DNA of 64,000 bases from Xanthomonas campestris pv. phormiicola. GTDB taxonomy: Bacteria; Pseudomonadota; Gammaproteobacteria; Xanthomonadales; Xanthomonadaceae. The position numbers and the translations under genes are program-made. Positions 33,948 to 43,948 of this stretch are shown one piece after another. The notes beneath the pieces were generated by a model, which was given only the letters and a program-made list of their open reading frames with translations, did no database searches and was not told the DNA's origin. Each line of letters begins with the position of its first letter. Positions within the stretch are counted from its first letter, which is position 1. The DNA is taken from positions 1,377,001-1,441,000 of the forward strand of contig CP102593.1 in assembly GCA_025666215.1 (NCBI GenBank), written 5' to 3'.

Positions 33948-34778
33948 ATGAGCACGATCACCACCAAAGACGGCGTCGAGATCTTCTTCAAGGATTGGGG
34001 CCCGAAGACGGCGCAGCCGATTTATTTCCATCATGGCTGGCCGCTGTCGAGCGACGACTGGGACGCGCAGATGCTGTACTTCCTCGGCAAGGGCTTCCGC
34101 GTCGTCGCCCACGACCGGCGCGGCCATGGCCGTTCCAGCCAGGTCAGCGACGGCCACGACATGGACCATTACGCCGCCGACGTGGCTGCCGTCACCGAGC
34201 ATCTGGACCTGCGCAACGCGGTGCATATCGGCCATTCGACCGGCGGCGGCGAAGTGGCGCGCTACGTCACCGCGCATGGCAAGGGGCGCGTGGCCAAGGC
34301 CGTGCTGATCAGTTCGGTGCCGCCGATCATGCTCAAGACCGCGGCCAATCCGGGCGGGCTGCCGCTGGACGTGTTCGACGGCATCCGTGCCGGGCTCGCC
34401 GCCAATCGCGCGCAGTTCTATCTCGATTTCGCCAGCGGGCCGTTCTACGGCTTCAACCGTCCGGGCGCGCAGGTCTCGCAGGGCGCGATCCAGAACTGGT
34501 GGCGGCAGGGCATGCTCGGCGGCGCCAAGCCGCATTACGACGGCATCAAGGCGTTCTCGGAAACCGACTTCACCGAAGACCTGAAGGCGATGGACGTGCC
34601 CACCCTGGTGATGCACGGCGACGACGACCAGGTGGTGCCGATCGCCGACTCCGGCCTGCTCTCGGCCAAGCTGCTGAAGCACGGCTCGCTGAAGGTCTAT
34701 CCGGGCTATCCGCACGGCATGTGCACGACCCACGCCGATGTGATCAATCCCGACCTGCTGGCGTTCATCCAGGGCTGA
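33948..34778 (+). CDS. Alpha/beta hydrolase, non-haem chloroperoxidase type
   Basis: A 276-residue hydrolase. The oxyanion region is [15 protein letters not shown], the nucleophile elbow GHSTGG (Ser97), with Asp in [11 protein letters not shown] and His near the end ([13 protein letters not shown]). The catalytic triad and length match cofactor-free haloperoxidases and related esterases. In vivo these usually act as esterases or perhydrolases; the halide reaction is a side activity. ACAGAGGCAAAGCC precedes the ATG. A hairpin at 34791-34816 follows, so it is likely a single-gene unit. Confidence 0.88.
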   Translation: MSTITTKDGVEIFFKDWGPKTAQPIYFHHGWPLSSDDWDAQMLYFLGKGFRVVAHDRRGHGRSSQVSDGHDMDHYAADVAAVTEHLDLRNAVHIGHSTGGGEVARYVTAHGKGRVAKAVLISSVPPIMLKTAANPGGLPLDVFDGIRAGLAANRAQFYLDFASGPFYGFNRPGAQVSQGAIQNWWRQGMLGGAKPHYDGIKAFSETDFTEDLKAMDVPTLVMHGDDDQVVPIADSGLLSAKLLKHGSLKVYPGYPHGMCTTHADVINPDLLAFIQG

Positions 34779-34790
34779 GCCGCCTTGCGC

Positions 34791-34816
34791 AGGAACGGGG
34801 CATGCGCTCCGTTCCT
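34791..34816 (+). terminator. Terminator-like hairpin
   Basis: AGGAACGG (34791-34798) and CCGTTCCT (34809-34816), with GCGC pairing partly extending the stem, 13 nt after the hydrolase stop. No T tract, so moderate confidence. Confidence 0.5.
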
Positions 34817-34965
34817 GGCGCGGAGCCGACACAGCCGGCTGGCACCTTCCGGCTCGATCCGGTCATGCACTGGCAGATGCCCGGCGCAGCCCTGTCAAAC
34901 CCGCTTCATCTGCAGCGTCTACGCTGGCCAGTCCGTGAGCGCAAGCTCGTCGCCGGTCTCTGCCC

Positions 34966-37053
34966 GTGGTCGAACACAGTCGTCGCCGTTTCCTCGCCAG
35001 TGCGTCCCTGGCCCTCGGCGCCGGGGCGGTCATGCCGCTGCTGCCCGGCGCCATCCGCAGCGCGCTGGCGGTGCCGCCGGCGCGGGTCACCGGCACCGTG
35101 CAGGACGTGCAGCACGTGGTGATCCTGATGCAGGAGAACCGCTCGTTCGACCACTACTTCGGCTGCCTGCGCGGCGTGCGCGGTTTCGGCGACCCGCGGC
35201 CGTTGCGCCTGCCCAGCGGCCGTCCGGTCTGGTATCAGCCCGAGGCCGGCGCCGGCGATGGCTACGTATTGCCGTTCCGCCTGAACGGCCAGACCAGCAG
35301 CGCGCAGTGCATGGAGGGCCTCAACCACGACTGGAAGGGCTCGCACGAGACCTGGAAGCACCACGATGCCTGGATCGCGCAGAAGAGCGCGATGACGATG
35401 GGCCACTTCCAGCGCGAGGACCTGCCGTTCTACTACGCGTTGGCCGATGCCTTCACCATCTGCGACGGCTACCACGCCTCGCTGTTCGGTCCGACCAATC
35501 CCAATCGCATGTACATGTTCACCGGCACCAGCGGCCTGAGCGTCGGCAACGACGGCGAGCAGGCGGTGAACAACCGCGACGACGGCAACTGGACCGCGGA
35601 CATGGCGCGCGACAACGCGACGTTTCCCGGCTACACGTGGACCACCTATTCCGAACGCCTGCAGCAGGCCGGGGTGAGCTGGCAGGTGTACCAGGAATTC
35701 GACAACTACGGCGACAACAGCCATCCGTACTTCGCCAATTTCCGCAATCTCGACCGCGCCTCTCCGCTGTACCGGCGCGGCCGCGCGATCGTGCCGGGTT
35801 CCACCGCCGACAACGCCAAGGCCTCGCGCGGCGAGCACCTGGTCGCCGCGTTCGAGCGCGACGTGCGCAGCGGCACCTTGCCGCAGGTGTCGTGGATCGT
35901 GGCGCCGTACCTGCTCAGCGAGCACCCCCAGGCCACCCCGGCCTATGGCGAGTCGCTGAGCGCGCGCCTGCTGGAGGTGCTGGCGGCATCGCCCGAGGTG
36001 TGGTCCAAGACCGTGTTCCTGATCAACTACGACGAGAACGACGGCTTCTTCGATCACGTGCCGCCGGCGCTGCCGGCGACCGATCCGGCCATCGGCGCCA
36101 GCAACGTCGACCTGCGCGGCGAGGACTACCATGGCATCCCGGTCGGCCTCGGTCCGCGCGTGCCGATGCTGGTGGTGTCGCCATGGAGCCGCGGCGGCTG
36201 GGTCGATTCGCAGGTGTTCGACCACACCTCGGTGATCCGCTTCCTGGAGCGCCGTTTCGGCGTCGCCGAACCCAATATCGGCCCATGGCGCCGCGCGGTC
36301 GCCGGCGACCTGACCTCGGCGCTGGATTTCGCCGGTCACGACGACGCCCGCGTCGCCTTGCCGGACACCCGCGACTTCATTGCCCGCGTCGATGCCACCG
36401 CGGCCCTGCCGCCACCGCAGCGCCCCGCGCAGCAGGCGCTGCCGGTGCAGGAGCCGGGCCAGCGCCCGGCGCGCGCGCTGCCTTACGATTTCGACGTGCG
36501 CCTGCAGGTGGGGCCGCAGGGGCCGACGTTGCGGATGCTCAACCGCAGTACGGTCGGCGTCGCGCTGAACGCCTATGCCGATGGCGGCAGCGCCGGCCCG
36601 TGGTTCTACACGCTGGCCGCGGGCAGCGAATTGAGTGATGCGCGCCACTGGCGCGGCGCTGCCGCCGATGCCGGCTATGCCTTGCGTGTGCATGGCCCCA
36701 ACGGCTTCCTGCGCGAGTTTTACGGCGACAGCGTGACCGATGCGGGGCTGCAGGCCGAGGCCGACTACGACGCGGCCAGCCAATGCCTGCTGCTGGAGCT
36801 GCGCAATGCCGGCACGCGGGCATGCCGGCTGCGGATCCGCGATGGCTACCGTGGCGGGGCGGAGCAGGAGTTCGAACTCGCGGCCGGCGCGCATCAGGCG
36901 CTGCGCTTTCCGTTGGCGGCGCAGCATCATTGGTACGACCTGGAGATCGCGAGCGCGTCCATGCCGCAGTGGCGGCGGCGGCTGGCCGGACATATCGAGA
37001 CCGGCCGTCCGAGCATGAGCGATCCGGCGATCGGCGCGGGCCTTGCCGTCTAG
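34966..37053 (+). CDS. Phosphocholine-specific phospholipase C, Tat-exported
   Basis: A 695-residue protein beginning at a GTG. The twin-arginine signal is SRRRFLASASLALGAGAV. The phosphoesterase domain starts with VVILMQENRSFDHYFGCLRG, the signature of bacterial PLC/acid-phosphatase (PlcH/PlcN) enzymes. Active-site residues lie in LNHDWKGSHETW and in FLINYDENDGFFDHVPP. Two C-terminal beta-rich domains (about 500-690) match the duplicated DUF756 domains of PlcN. It cleaves phosphatidylcholine or sphingomyelin outside the cell; Xanthomonas commonly carries several copies, some linked to virulence or phosphate scavenging. The ribosome site is weak. Confidence 0.9.
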   Translation: MVEHSRRRFLASASLALGAGAVMPLLPGAIRSALAVPPARVTGTVQDVQHVVILMQENRSFDHYFGCLRGVRGFGDPRPLRLPSGRPVWYQPEAGAGDGYVLPFRLNGQTSSAQCMEGLNHDWKGSHETWKHHDAWIAQKSAMTMGHFQREDLPFYYALADAFTICDGYHASLFGPTNPNRMYMFTGTSGLSVGNDGEQAVNNRDDGNWTADMARDNATFPGYTWTTYSERLQQAGVSWQVYQEFDNYGDNSHPYFANFRNLDRASPLYRRGRAIVPGSTADNAKASRGEHLVAAFERDVRSGTLPQVSWIVAPYLLSEHPQATPAYGESLSARLLEVLAASPEVWSKTVFLINYDENDGFFDHVPPALPATDPAIGASNVDLRGEDYHGIPVGLGPRVPMLVVSPWSRGGWVDSQVFDHTSVIRFLERRFGVAEPNIGPWRRAVAGDLTSALDFAGHDDARVALPDTRDFIARVDATAALPPPQRPAQQALPVQEPGQRPARALPYDFDVRLQVGPQGPTLRMLNRSTVGVALNAYADGGSAGPWFYTLAAGSELSDARHWRGAAADAGYALRVHGPNGFLREFYGDSVTDAGLQAEADYDAASQCLLLELRNAGTRACRLRIRDGYRGGAEQEFELAAGAHQALRFPLAAQHHWYDLEIASASMPQWRRRLAGHIETGRPSMSDPAIGAGLAV

Positions 37054-37131
37054 CGGCCGGCGTGTCCCGGGCGATGCCCTTGCCGGTGTGTCGCGGCTGA
37101 CGCCTCCTGCAAACCAGGACGCTGCGAGTTC

Positions 37132-37290
37132 TTGCAGGAGCGGTTTCAACCGCGACGAGCAGCGTGGTGAATCTTCCGGCTGCGGCCCCGTCGGGACTGA
37201 AGTCCCTCTCACAGTGCACCCGCTGAGTCGGCCACGAGCCGCGTGTGGGAGCGACTTCAGTCGCGACGAACGGAGCGACAAACCCGGCCG
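37132..37290. repeat. REP-type repeats
   Basis: Three elements of the local REP family lie between the phospholipase and the TonB receptor genes: GCAGGAGCGGTTTCAACCGCG near 37133, an inverted GTCGGGACTGAAGTCCCTCTC near 37190, and GTGGGAGCGACTTCAGTCGC near 37246. Each is a short hairpin. The remaining part of the 499-bp gap 37054-37552 shows no gene. Confidence 0.7.
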
Positions 37291-37552
37291 CGTCGGGCAC
37301 CGTCCGGAGTGACGTTCTTCCTTCCACAGCATCCAGCGACTCTCTCGCGTAGCCTCCACAGGAACTGCGGGCGGCGGCGGGCAATCAGCCGCGACCGATG
37401 GCCAGGGGCAGTACCGCCACCGACCGCGCCATGCGCAAACGACGAAGCCGCCCAATGGCGGCTTCATGCATGCGCGGTTACCCCTCAAACCCAAGCGCCG
37501 CCGCTGCTTTCGCAAGGACGGCGCGGTCGCCTTCCCCTGGCGCTGCCTCAGA

Positions 37553-39850
37553 TCAGAACTTGCCGCTGAAGGTGACGAAGAACTGCCGCGGCGCGCCGGC
37601 CATCAGCGTCTGGTTGTAACCGTTCGGATCGGAGACGACGTAGCCGTTGGTGCCGACCGTGGCGAAGTAGCGCTTGTCGAACAGATTGGTCACGTTCGCG
37701 CTCAGGCCCAGGTTCTGGAACATGCCGACCTCGCCGAAGTCGTAGCCCGCGCTCAGGTCGAAGCGCCAGTAGCTCGGCACCGACGAGTCGTTGAGGTAGC
37801 TGATGTAGCGGCGGCCGGTGTACTTGCCGTCCAGCGAGGCATGCCAACCGGCGTTCTCGTAGGCCAGGCTGCTGGAGAACATCCACTCCGGGATGCCGAC
37901 CACGCGCTTGCCGGCGGTGGCCACGACGCCGCCGTTGAGGTAGTCGTCCTGGTAGGTGGAGTCATCGTAGGACAGCGAGTTCAGCCAGCGCAGCTGCGCG
38001 ATCGGGCGCCACATCATCGCCAGGTCGGCGCCCTGGCTGCGCACCGAGCCGACGTTGTTGAGCGTGGCCGAGCAGGTCTGGATCGCGCTGCACGGCGAGG
38101 TCACCAGCAGGCGGTTGTCGAAGGTGGTGTGGTACAGCGCCAGCGACGCCTCGATGCCCTCGCCGCGCACCCGGTAGCCCAGTTCGTAGGTCTGCGCGGT
38201 TTCCGGCTCCAGCGATTTCTTGATCGCGTCGAACGCCGCCTGCGATTCCTGGAACGGGGTGAAGCCGAAGCCGGCCATGTTCTTGTTGTAGGACGCGTAG
38301 AGTTCCTGGTGCTCGTCGAGCTTGTAGTTCACGCCCACCTGCGGCAGCAGATCCGAATCGGCCTTGATCTCGCCGGCCGCGTAGGAGGTGGTCGGCACCA
38401 GCGACTGCGCGGTGGTGTCCACCTGCAGCTTCTTGGCGCCGAAGTTCACGGTCAGGCGGTCGTCGAGCAGGCGCAGCGTGTCCTGCGCATAGAACATGCG
38501 CGTGTCGGTGTCGTAGTGCTGGGCGAAACCGCGCGCGAACAGGGTGCCGGACTTGTTGAAGTAGTACAGGTCGGTGAACGGGCCATCGAGCAGGAAGTAG
38601 TTGCGCTCCTGCACGGTCTTGGCGTTCTGGTACCAGCCGCCGATCTCGATCTCGTTGCCGGCGACGGTGAAGTTCAGCGACGCGGTGACGCCATGCCGGT
38701 TGAGGCGGTAGTCGGTGGTGCGCATCGACAGCGGCACCGTGGCCGAGGACGCCACGTACGGCGTGGTCCATTGCCCTTCGCCGTTGTTGTCGTGGTAGTA
38801 ACCGGTCAGGTTCAGCGTGGCCGTGCCGCCCAGGTTGAACGCACCGCTGAGCGCGGCCAGGTTGTCGCGGCGCAGGCCGGCGCCGGAGTAGTAGGACGCG
38901 TCGGCCTTGTCGTAGTCGGCGGGCAGGGCGTTCAACGACGCCGGGTAGCTGCCCTTGCCGTTGAGCGCGTTGGCGATCTGCACCGCGCTGTTCCAATCCG
39001 GCATCAGGTAGTCCCAGTCCCAGCCCAGCGCTTTCTGCGAGGTCAGCGACAGGTCCATGATGTCGTATTCCTTGCGCTTGGAGCTGTCCAGGAACAGGCT
39101 GACCCGGTTGCCGTCGCCCCACTGGTACAGCGCCTTGACGTTGGCCTGGTTGTACTCGTTGTTGCCGTAGCCTTTCCACTTGTCCACTTCGCCGTGCACC
39201 AGCGAGGTGTACATCGAGAAGCCGTTGATGTCGCCGGTGTCCCCGCGCAGGTAGGTGCGGCGGGTGGAATCGGAGCCGAAGGTCTGGCTGAAGCGGATGC
39301 TCGGCGTGGCGTCCGGATCGTCGGAGTAGTAACGCACGGCACCGCCGAGGTTGCTGCTCGAGGCGGTGCCCAGGGCGCCGGCGCCCTGCGACAGCTCCAC
39401 CGAGCCGACGTTCTCGGAGATGATCGCGCGGGTCACCTGCAGGCCATCGCTGACGCCGTAGCTCATGGTGCCCAGCGGCACGCCGTCCAGGGTGAAGCCG
39501 AGGCGGCTCTGGTCGAAGCCGTGCAGGCTGATCGCGGTCGACCACTCGTAGGAGCCCCACGCATCGGCCGACTGGAACTGCACGCCGGGCAGCTTGTCCA
39601 GCACCTTCAGCGCGCTGGTGCCGGGCGTGGCGATGCCGATGTCCTCGCGGGTGATGCGCTGCACCTGGCGGGTGGTACCGGTGGACACCACGGTGATCGC
39701 ATCGAGCATCGTTGCGTCGCTGCTGCCGGCGGTGGCCGTGGCATCGGCGTCGGCCGGCGCGGTCTCTGCCAGCGCGGCGAAGGCCGGCAGCGCGGACGCG
39801 ACGGCGAGCACCAGCGCATGCAGGCGCAAGGATCTGGAGGTGGGGGTCAT
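37553..39850 (-). CDS. TonB-dependent outer-membrane receptor
   Basis: A 765-residue receptor. The signal peptide ends near PAFAALAE. A TonB-box-like LDAITVVS starts the plug domain (about 45-170) with ALKVLDKLPGVQFQ and LHGFDQSRLGFTLDGVPLG. The rest forms the 22-strand barrel and ends in the classical C-terminal Phe (FVTFSGKF). Length and plug fit siderophore or ferric-complex receptors of the FecA group, but the ligand cannot be read from sequence. It has no adjacent regulator or transport genes. AATTGGTGAATTTCG precedes the ATG. Xanthomonas genomes hold dozens of such receptors. Confidence 0.92.
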   Translation of the reverse strand: MTPTSRSLRLHALVLAVASALPAFAALAETAPADADATATAGSSDATMLDAITVVSTGTTRQVQRITREDIGIATPGTSALKVLDKLPGVQFQSADAWGSYEWSTAISLHGFDQSRLGFTLDGVPLGTMSYGVSDGLQVTRAIISENVGSVELSQGAGALGTASSSNLGGAVRYYSDDPDATPSIRFSQTFGSDSTRRTYLRGDTGDINGFSMYTSLVHGEVDKWKGYGNNEYNQANVKALYQWGDGNRVSLFLDSSKRKEYDIMDLSLTSQKALGWDWDYLMPDWNSAVQIANALNGKGSYPASLNALPADYDKADASYYSGAGLRRDNLAALSGAFNLGGTATLNLTGYYHDNNGEGQWTTPYVASSATVPLSMRTTDYRLNRHGVTASLNFTVAGNEIEIGGWYQNAKTVQERNYFLLDGPFTDLYYFNKSGTLFARGFAQHYDTDTRMFYAQDTLRLLDDRLTVNFGAKKLQVDTTAQSLVPTTSYAAGEIKADSDLLPQVGVNYKLDEHQELYASYNKNMAGFGFTPFQESQAAFDAIKKSLEPETAQTYELGYRVRGEGIEASLALYHTTFDNRLLVTSPCSAIQTCSATLNNVGSVRSQGADLAMMWRPIAQLRWLNSLSYDDSTYQDDYLNGGVVATAGKRVVGIPEWMFSSSLAYENAGWHASLDGKYTGRRYISYLNDSSVPSYWRFDLSAGYDFGEVGMFQNLGLSANVTNLFDKRYFATVGTNGYVVSDPNGYNQTLMAGAPRQFFVTFSGKF

Positions 39851-40143
39851 CGAAATTCACCAATAAAATGGGGGGAGGCGTTGGGGCCTGCCGTGCGATG
39901 CGTGACAGCCAACACACGGCCTATGCGGCCCGCTCGCCACCATGCAACGGTTTTGTGAACGTTTCGGGGCGGTTCCGTGTCGTCTGTGGGACAGCGTGTC
40001 TGCAGATGCCGGTAGCCGAGCGGGCATGCCGGCCGGTCACGCGTCGCCCAGGCGCTCGCGCACGAACTATCGGGCATGCCCCGATCCCGCAGCGCCGACG
40101 GCGCAACGTATGATGCCGGGCCAGCCACCGCCGTCGCGCCTCG

Positions 40144-41037
40144 ATGAAGCTCGCCATCCTGTCCCGCAACACCAAGCTGTATTCGACGCGGCGCCTGGTC
40201 GAGGCCGGCCGCGAGCGCGGGCATACGGTGCGCGTGCTCGACCCGTTGCGCTGCTACATGCGCATCGCGGCCGGCGCCTTCACCATGCACTACAAGGGCA
40301 AGCCGATCACCGGCTACGACGCGGTGATCCCGCGCATCGGCAATTCCGTCACCCGCTACGGCACCGCGGTGCTGCGCCAGCTGGAGATGATGGGCGTGCG
40401 CACGCCCAACCCGTCCGATGCGATCCTGCGCGCGCGCGACAAGCTGCGCGCGCACCAGTTGCTGGCGGCCAAGGGCATCGACATGCCGATGACCGTGTTC
40501 GGCGACAACCCCGACGACACCGGCGATCTGCTGTCGATGCTGGGGCCGCCGCCGCACGTGGTGAAGTTGAACGAAGGCACCCAGGGCACCGGGGTGATCC
40601 TGACCGAGAAGACCAGCGCCTCGCGCGGCGTGGTCGAGGCGCTGCGCGGGCTGTACGCCAATTTCCTGGTGCAGGAGTTCATCGGCGAGGCCGAGGGCGC
40701 CGACCTGCGCTGCTTCGTGGTCGGCAACCAGGTGGTCGCGGCGATGCGCCGGCAGGCGCCGGAAGGCGACTTCCGCTCCAATCTGCATCTCGGCGGCAGT
40801 GCGCAGTTGGCCACCGCCAGCCGCAGCGAGCAGGACGTGGCGGTGCGCTCGGCCAAGGCGCTGGGCCTGGGCGTGGCCGGGGTCGACCTGATCCGCTCGC
40901 GGCGCGGCCCGCTGGTGCTGGAGGTCAACTCCACCCCCGGCCTGGAAGGGATCGAGGCGGTGTGCGGGCTGGATATCGCCGGCAAGGTCATCGAGCATCT
41001 GGAAGCCAGTCTGATTCGAAAGAAATCAGCTACTTAG
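40144..41037 (+). CDS. rimK: Ribosomal protein S6 modification enzyme (L-glutamate ligase)
   Basis: A 297-residue ATP-grasp ligase that adds glutamate residues to the C-terminus of ribosomal protein S6. [20 protein letters not shown] is the usual RimK N-terminus. The ATP-grasp motifs are [11 protein letters not shown] (glycine loop), [20 protein letters not shown] and the metal-binding [13 protein letters not shown]. It is the standard length. It precedes the colR-like gene in Xanthomonas. A strong terminator lies about 120 nt beyond its stop, at 41156-41185. Confidence 0.93.
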   Translation: MKLAILSRNTKLYSTRRLVEAGRERGHTVRVLDPLRCYMRIAAGAFTMHYKGKPITGYDAVIPRIGNSVTRYGTAVLRQLEMMGVRTPNPSDAILRARDKLRAHQLLAAKGIDMPMTVFGDNPDDTGDLLSMLGPPPHVVKLNEGTQGTGVILTEKTSASRGVVEALRGLYANFLVQEFIGEAEGADLRCFVVGNQVVAAMRRQAPEGDFRSNLHLGGSAQLATASRSEQDVAVRSAKALGLGVAGVDLIRSRRGPLVLEVNSTPGLEGIEAVCGLDIAGKVIEHLEASLIRKKSAT

Positions 41038-41155
41038 GGTGATGTTCGCCCCTGCATTCTGGCTTAACGCGGGTTTAATTCCCCCCTGCGTATGCTTCCT
41101 CGGACCGCAGCTCTGCCCTCCTCAGCAGGAACGGTAATCGGGATATATCTTTCGG

Positions 41156-41185
41156 CCCAAGCGGCCTTGCCGCTTGGGTCTTTTT
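41156..41185 (+). terminator. Strong terminator, possibly of a small RNA
   Basis: CCCAAGCGGC-CTT-GCCGCTTGGG is a perfect 10-bp stem followed by TCTTTTT. It lies 119 nt after the rimK stop and 117 nt before the next start. Confidence 0.85.
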
Positions 41186-41302
41186 CTATGTGCGGGGAGG
41201 TGCCGTCGGCGCAGTGCCGAGCCGGTGCCGTGCGCAGCTTGCGGCTCCGTTCGCGGGACGGCTACATTGTGATTCATGCCACCAATCGCGTAGGGGGCAG
41301 GG

Positions 41303-41761
41303 ATGAAGAAGGTGATCGGTTTGATGCTGGGGATGGCGCTCGCGTGCAGTGCGGCGGCGGCACCGAAAGGTGAGGCGCCCATGAACGTGAAGAAATCGTT
41401 CGCACAGCAACTCAGTACAATTCGCCAGCAGTTGGACGATGGCAAGACCTATTCGGAACTCAGTGCAGAAAATCGCAGCAAGGTGGAAGCCGCGCTGTCG
41501 CGCATGGCGACCGTGCTGAATGCACACGCTGACGTGGATACGCTGCGCGAGGAAGACAAGGTGATGCTGTTCAACGATCAGGAAACGGTCAACACGCTGC
41601 TGTCCAAGGCGTCGTCGGACAGCCGGCTGATCTGCAGGCGCGAAGCGGTCATCGGATCGCTGCGCACCACGACGCAATGCAAGACCGTGGCGGAACGCCG
41701 CCGCGACAACGAGGATGCGCAGGAACTGATGCGGCGCAATCCAACTGGCAAGTACGACTGA
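41303..41761 (+). CDS. Small exported protein upstream of the ColR-like gene
   Basis: A 152-residue protein with a signal peptide (MKKVIGLMLGMALACSAAAA). The mature part is charged and helical: SFAQQLSTIRQQLDDGKTYS, then ENRSKVEAALSRMATVLNAH, and a C-terminal segment with two Cys (LICRREAV and TTTQCKTVAE) that may form a disulfide. The family is unknown to me, though the type is common in Xanthomonadaceae. It ends 8 nt before the colR-like start, so it is probably co-transcribed with the sensor pair and might report envelope state. That link is inference. Confidence 0.75.
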   Translation: MKKVIGLMLGMALACSAAAAPKGEAPMNVKKSFAQQLSTIRQQLDDGKTYSELSAENRSKVEAALSRMATVLNAHADVDTLREEDKVMLFNDQETVNTLLSKASSDSRLICRREAVIGSLRTTTQCKTVAERRRDNEDAQELMRRNPTGKYD

Positions 41762-41769
41762 CGGGGTAA

Positions 41770-42453
41770 ATGTTGGTGCGAATTCTAGTGATCGAAGACA
41801 ACAGCGATATCGCTGCCAACCTGGGCGACTACCTCGAAGACCGCGGGCACACGGTGGATTTCGCCGCCGACGGCGTCACCGGCCTGCATCTGGCGGTAGT
41901 GCACGAATTCGATGCCATCGTGCTCGACCTCAACCTGCCGGGCATGGACGGCATCGAAGTGTGCCGCAAGCTGCGCAACGAAGCGCGCAAGCAGACCCCG
42001 GTGCTGATGCTCACCGCGCGCGACTCGCTGGACAACAAGCTGGCAGGCTTCGATTCCGGCGCCGACGACTACCTGATCAAGCCGTTCGCGCTGCAGGAAG
42101 TGGAAGTGCGGCTCAACGCGCTGTCGCGCCGCGGCAAGGGCGTGCATACCCGCGTGCTGGAGACCGGCGACCTGGAATACAACCTGGACACGCTGGAAGT
42201 GCGGCGCCAGGGCAAGCTGCTGCAGCTCAACCCGACCGCGCTGAAGATATTGCAGTCGCTGATGGAAGCCTCCCCCGCGGTGGTGACCCGGCAGGAACTG
42301 GAAACCCGCGTGTGGGGCGAAGAACTTCCCGATTCGGACTCGTTGCGCGTGCACATCCACGGCCTGCGCGCGGTGGTCGACAAGCCCTTCGACGTGCCGA
42401 TGATCCAGACCCGCCATGGCATCGGCTACCGCATCGCCGCGCCCGATGCCTGA
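41770..42453 (+). CDS. colR: OmpR-family response regulator (ColR-like)
   Basis: A 227-residue regulator. The receiver has ILVIEDNSDIAANL, phospho-acceptor Asp53 in IVLDLNLPGMDG and Lys in DYLIKPF. The C-terminal winged helix-turn-helix (about 130-225) contains LNPTALKILQSLME and SLRVHIHGLRAVVDKPF. It overlaps the kinase gene by 8 nt. The neighbourhood (rimK upstream, kinase downstream, then coaE-pilD-pilC) matches what I recall for the ColR/ColS pair of Xanthomonas, which controls membrane-stress and virulence genes. The name rests on position and type, not on alignment. Confidence 0.8.
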   Translation: MLVRILVIEDNSDIAANLGDYLEDRGHTVDFAADGVTGLHLAVVHEFDAIVLDLNLPGMDGIEVCRKLRNEARKQTPVLMLTARDSLDNKLAGFDSGADDYLIKPFALQEVEVRLNALSRRGKGVHTRVLETGDLEYNLDTLEVRRQGKLLQLNPTALKILQSLMEASPAVVTRQELETRVWGEELPDSDSLRVHIHGLRAVVDKPFDVPMIQTRHGIGYRIAAPDA

Positions 42454-43786
42454 AGCTGGAGAGTTGCCGCGGGCGGTGCGGCGGCGCGGACGCTACCGCC
42501 GCCGCCTGCGCAGCCGCATCATCCTGTCCTTCGTGCTGTTGGGCTTCGGCCTGACGGCGCTGTTCGCGTTCGCCACCAACTGGGCGCGCGCGCGGGTGGA
42601 GAATCAGCTGGTCGAAATGGTGTTGAACCGCAACATCGACGAGTACTCGCACCGGTATTTCTCCGAACCGTCGAAGAACCCCGACCTCCCGGTGCAGCAG
42701 ATGGTCGGCCGGGTGGTCAAGAGCGACCGCTTCGAGGCGCTCAAGCGCGAGCAGCCGGAGTGGTACAACTTCTCCGACGGCATCCATCCCGTCTCCGGGA
42801 TCGACGAATCGGGCAAGCCGTTCGCCTACAAGCTCGCGGTGCGCAAGACGCCGGACGTGTGGTTCTTCCTCGCCTACGACATGACCCAGACCATCCAGGG
42901 CGAGGTGCAGCTCAAGCGCACCCTGATCCTGTCGGTGCTGGTGTTCAGCGCGCTGTCGCTGGTGATCGGCTGGTGGTCGGCATCGCGGGTGATGCGCCCG
43001 GTCTCCGATCTGGCCGCGCGGTTGCGCGCCTATCGCGGCAGCAGCGACCCCAAGCCGCTGGCGCCGCATTTCCCCGACGACGAAGTCGGACAGTTGGCCG
43101 AAGCGCTGGACGACTATTCGGGCCGGCTCACCGAAGTGGTGCAGCGCGACCGCGAGTTCAACGCCGACGTCAGCCACGAATTGCGCACGCCGCTGGCGGT
43201 GATCCGCGGCGCCACCGAGCTGTTGCTGACCCGGCCCAATCTCGACGAAAAAGTGCTGCAGCGCCTGCAGCGCATCCAGCGCGCCGAACAGCAATGCAGC
43301 GACCTGATCGGCTCGCTGCTGCTGCTGTCGCGCAACGAGCGCGGACAGGGCCACAGCAACGTGGCCAAGGTCGCCGAGCAGCTGATCGAATCGCACCGCG
43401 CGCAGCTGGGCGGCAAGCCGCTGCAGCTGTTGCTGGAGGGCGAGCGCAACCTGACCATCGACGCGCCGGAGTCGGCGCTGTCGGTGGCGCTGGGCAACCT
43501 GATCGGCAACGCGGTCAAGTACACCCAGGAAGGCCAGGTCGTGGTGCGGGTGCTGAGCGACGCGGTGCAGGTGATCGACTCCGGTCCCGGACTCAGCGCG
43601 GAGGACGCCGCCAAGCTGTTCCAGCGCGGCTACCGCGGCACCCATGCCGGACACTCGCAGGGCGGCGGCATCGGCTTGTCGATCGTCAGCCGCCTGTGCG
43701 ACCTGTATGGCTGGCAGGTCAATGTGCGCCCGGGTGCGAGCAAGGGCGTGGTGGCGACGCTGTGGTTCAGGCCGGCGACGGGCTGA
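42446..43786 (+). CDS. colS: Sensor histidine kinase (ColS-like)
   Basis: A 446-residue kinase starting at the ATG 42446 inside the end of the regulator gene. Two membrane helices (IILSFVLLGFGLTALFAFA, near 25-45, and LILSVLVFSALSLVIGWW, near 165-185) enclose a periplasmic domain of about 120 residues. A HAMP-like linker leads to HisKA with His in DVSHELRTPLAVI, then the ATPase with GNLIGNAVKYT and IDSGPGLSAED. It pairs with the OmpR-family regulator. ColS in Pseudomonas has an ExxE iron/zinc motif in the periplasmic part; I did not find a clear one here. Confidence 0.8.
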   Translation: MPEAGELPRAVRRRGRYRRRLRSRIILSFVLLGFGLTALFAFATNWARARVENQLVEMVLNRNIDEYSHRYFSEPSKNPDLPVQQMVGRVVKSDRFEALKREQPEWYNFSDGIHPVSGIDESGKPFAYKLAVRKTPDVWFFLAYDMTQTIQGEVQLKRTLILSVLVFSALSLVIGWWSASRVMRPVSDLAARLRAYRGSSDPKPLAPHFPDDEVGQLAEALDDYSGRLTEVVQRDREFNADVSHELRTPLAVIRGATELLLTRPNLDEKVLQRLQRIQRAEQQCSDLIGSLLLLSRNERGQGHSNVAKVAEQLIESHRAQLGGKPLQLLLEGERNLTIDAPESALSVALGNLIGNAVKYTQEGQVVVRVLSDAVQVIDSGPGLSAEDAAKLFQRGYRGTHAGHSQGGGIGLSIVSRLCDLYGWQVNVRPGASKGVVATLWFRPATG

Positions 43787-43948
43787 GGTTGGCTTCGCAG
43801 GGCTAGCCCCCGCGGCGTGCAGGGTTAGGGCGCTTGCCGCGGTCGCATTTGGTGCAGATGCAAGGAAGGGCTCCGATTGGTCTGGGGACCATCTGCTCCG
43901 ATTTTGTCCGAAGCCGCCGGGTACGCCACTTCGTTCGTGGCGACTGAA

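Noticed and set aside
34906..37515. Long minus-strand open frame opposite the phospholipase C gene
   Set aside because: Arg/His/Gln-rich product, no ribosome site, antisense to a well-supported gene.
37466..39958. Long plus-strand open frame opposite the TonB receptor gene
   Set aside because: The receptor on the minus strand has a full set of family features; the plus-strand product is Val/Gly/Arg/Gln-rich with no motif.
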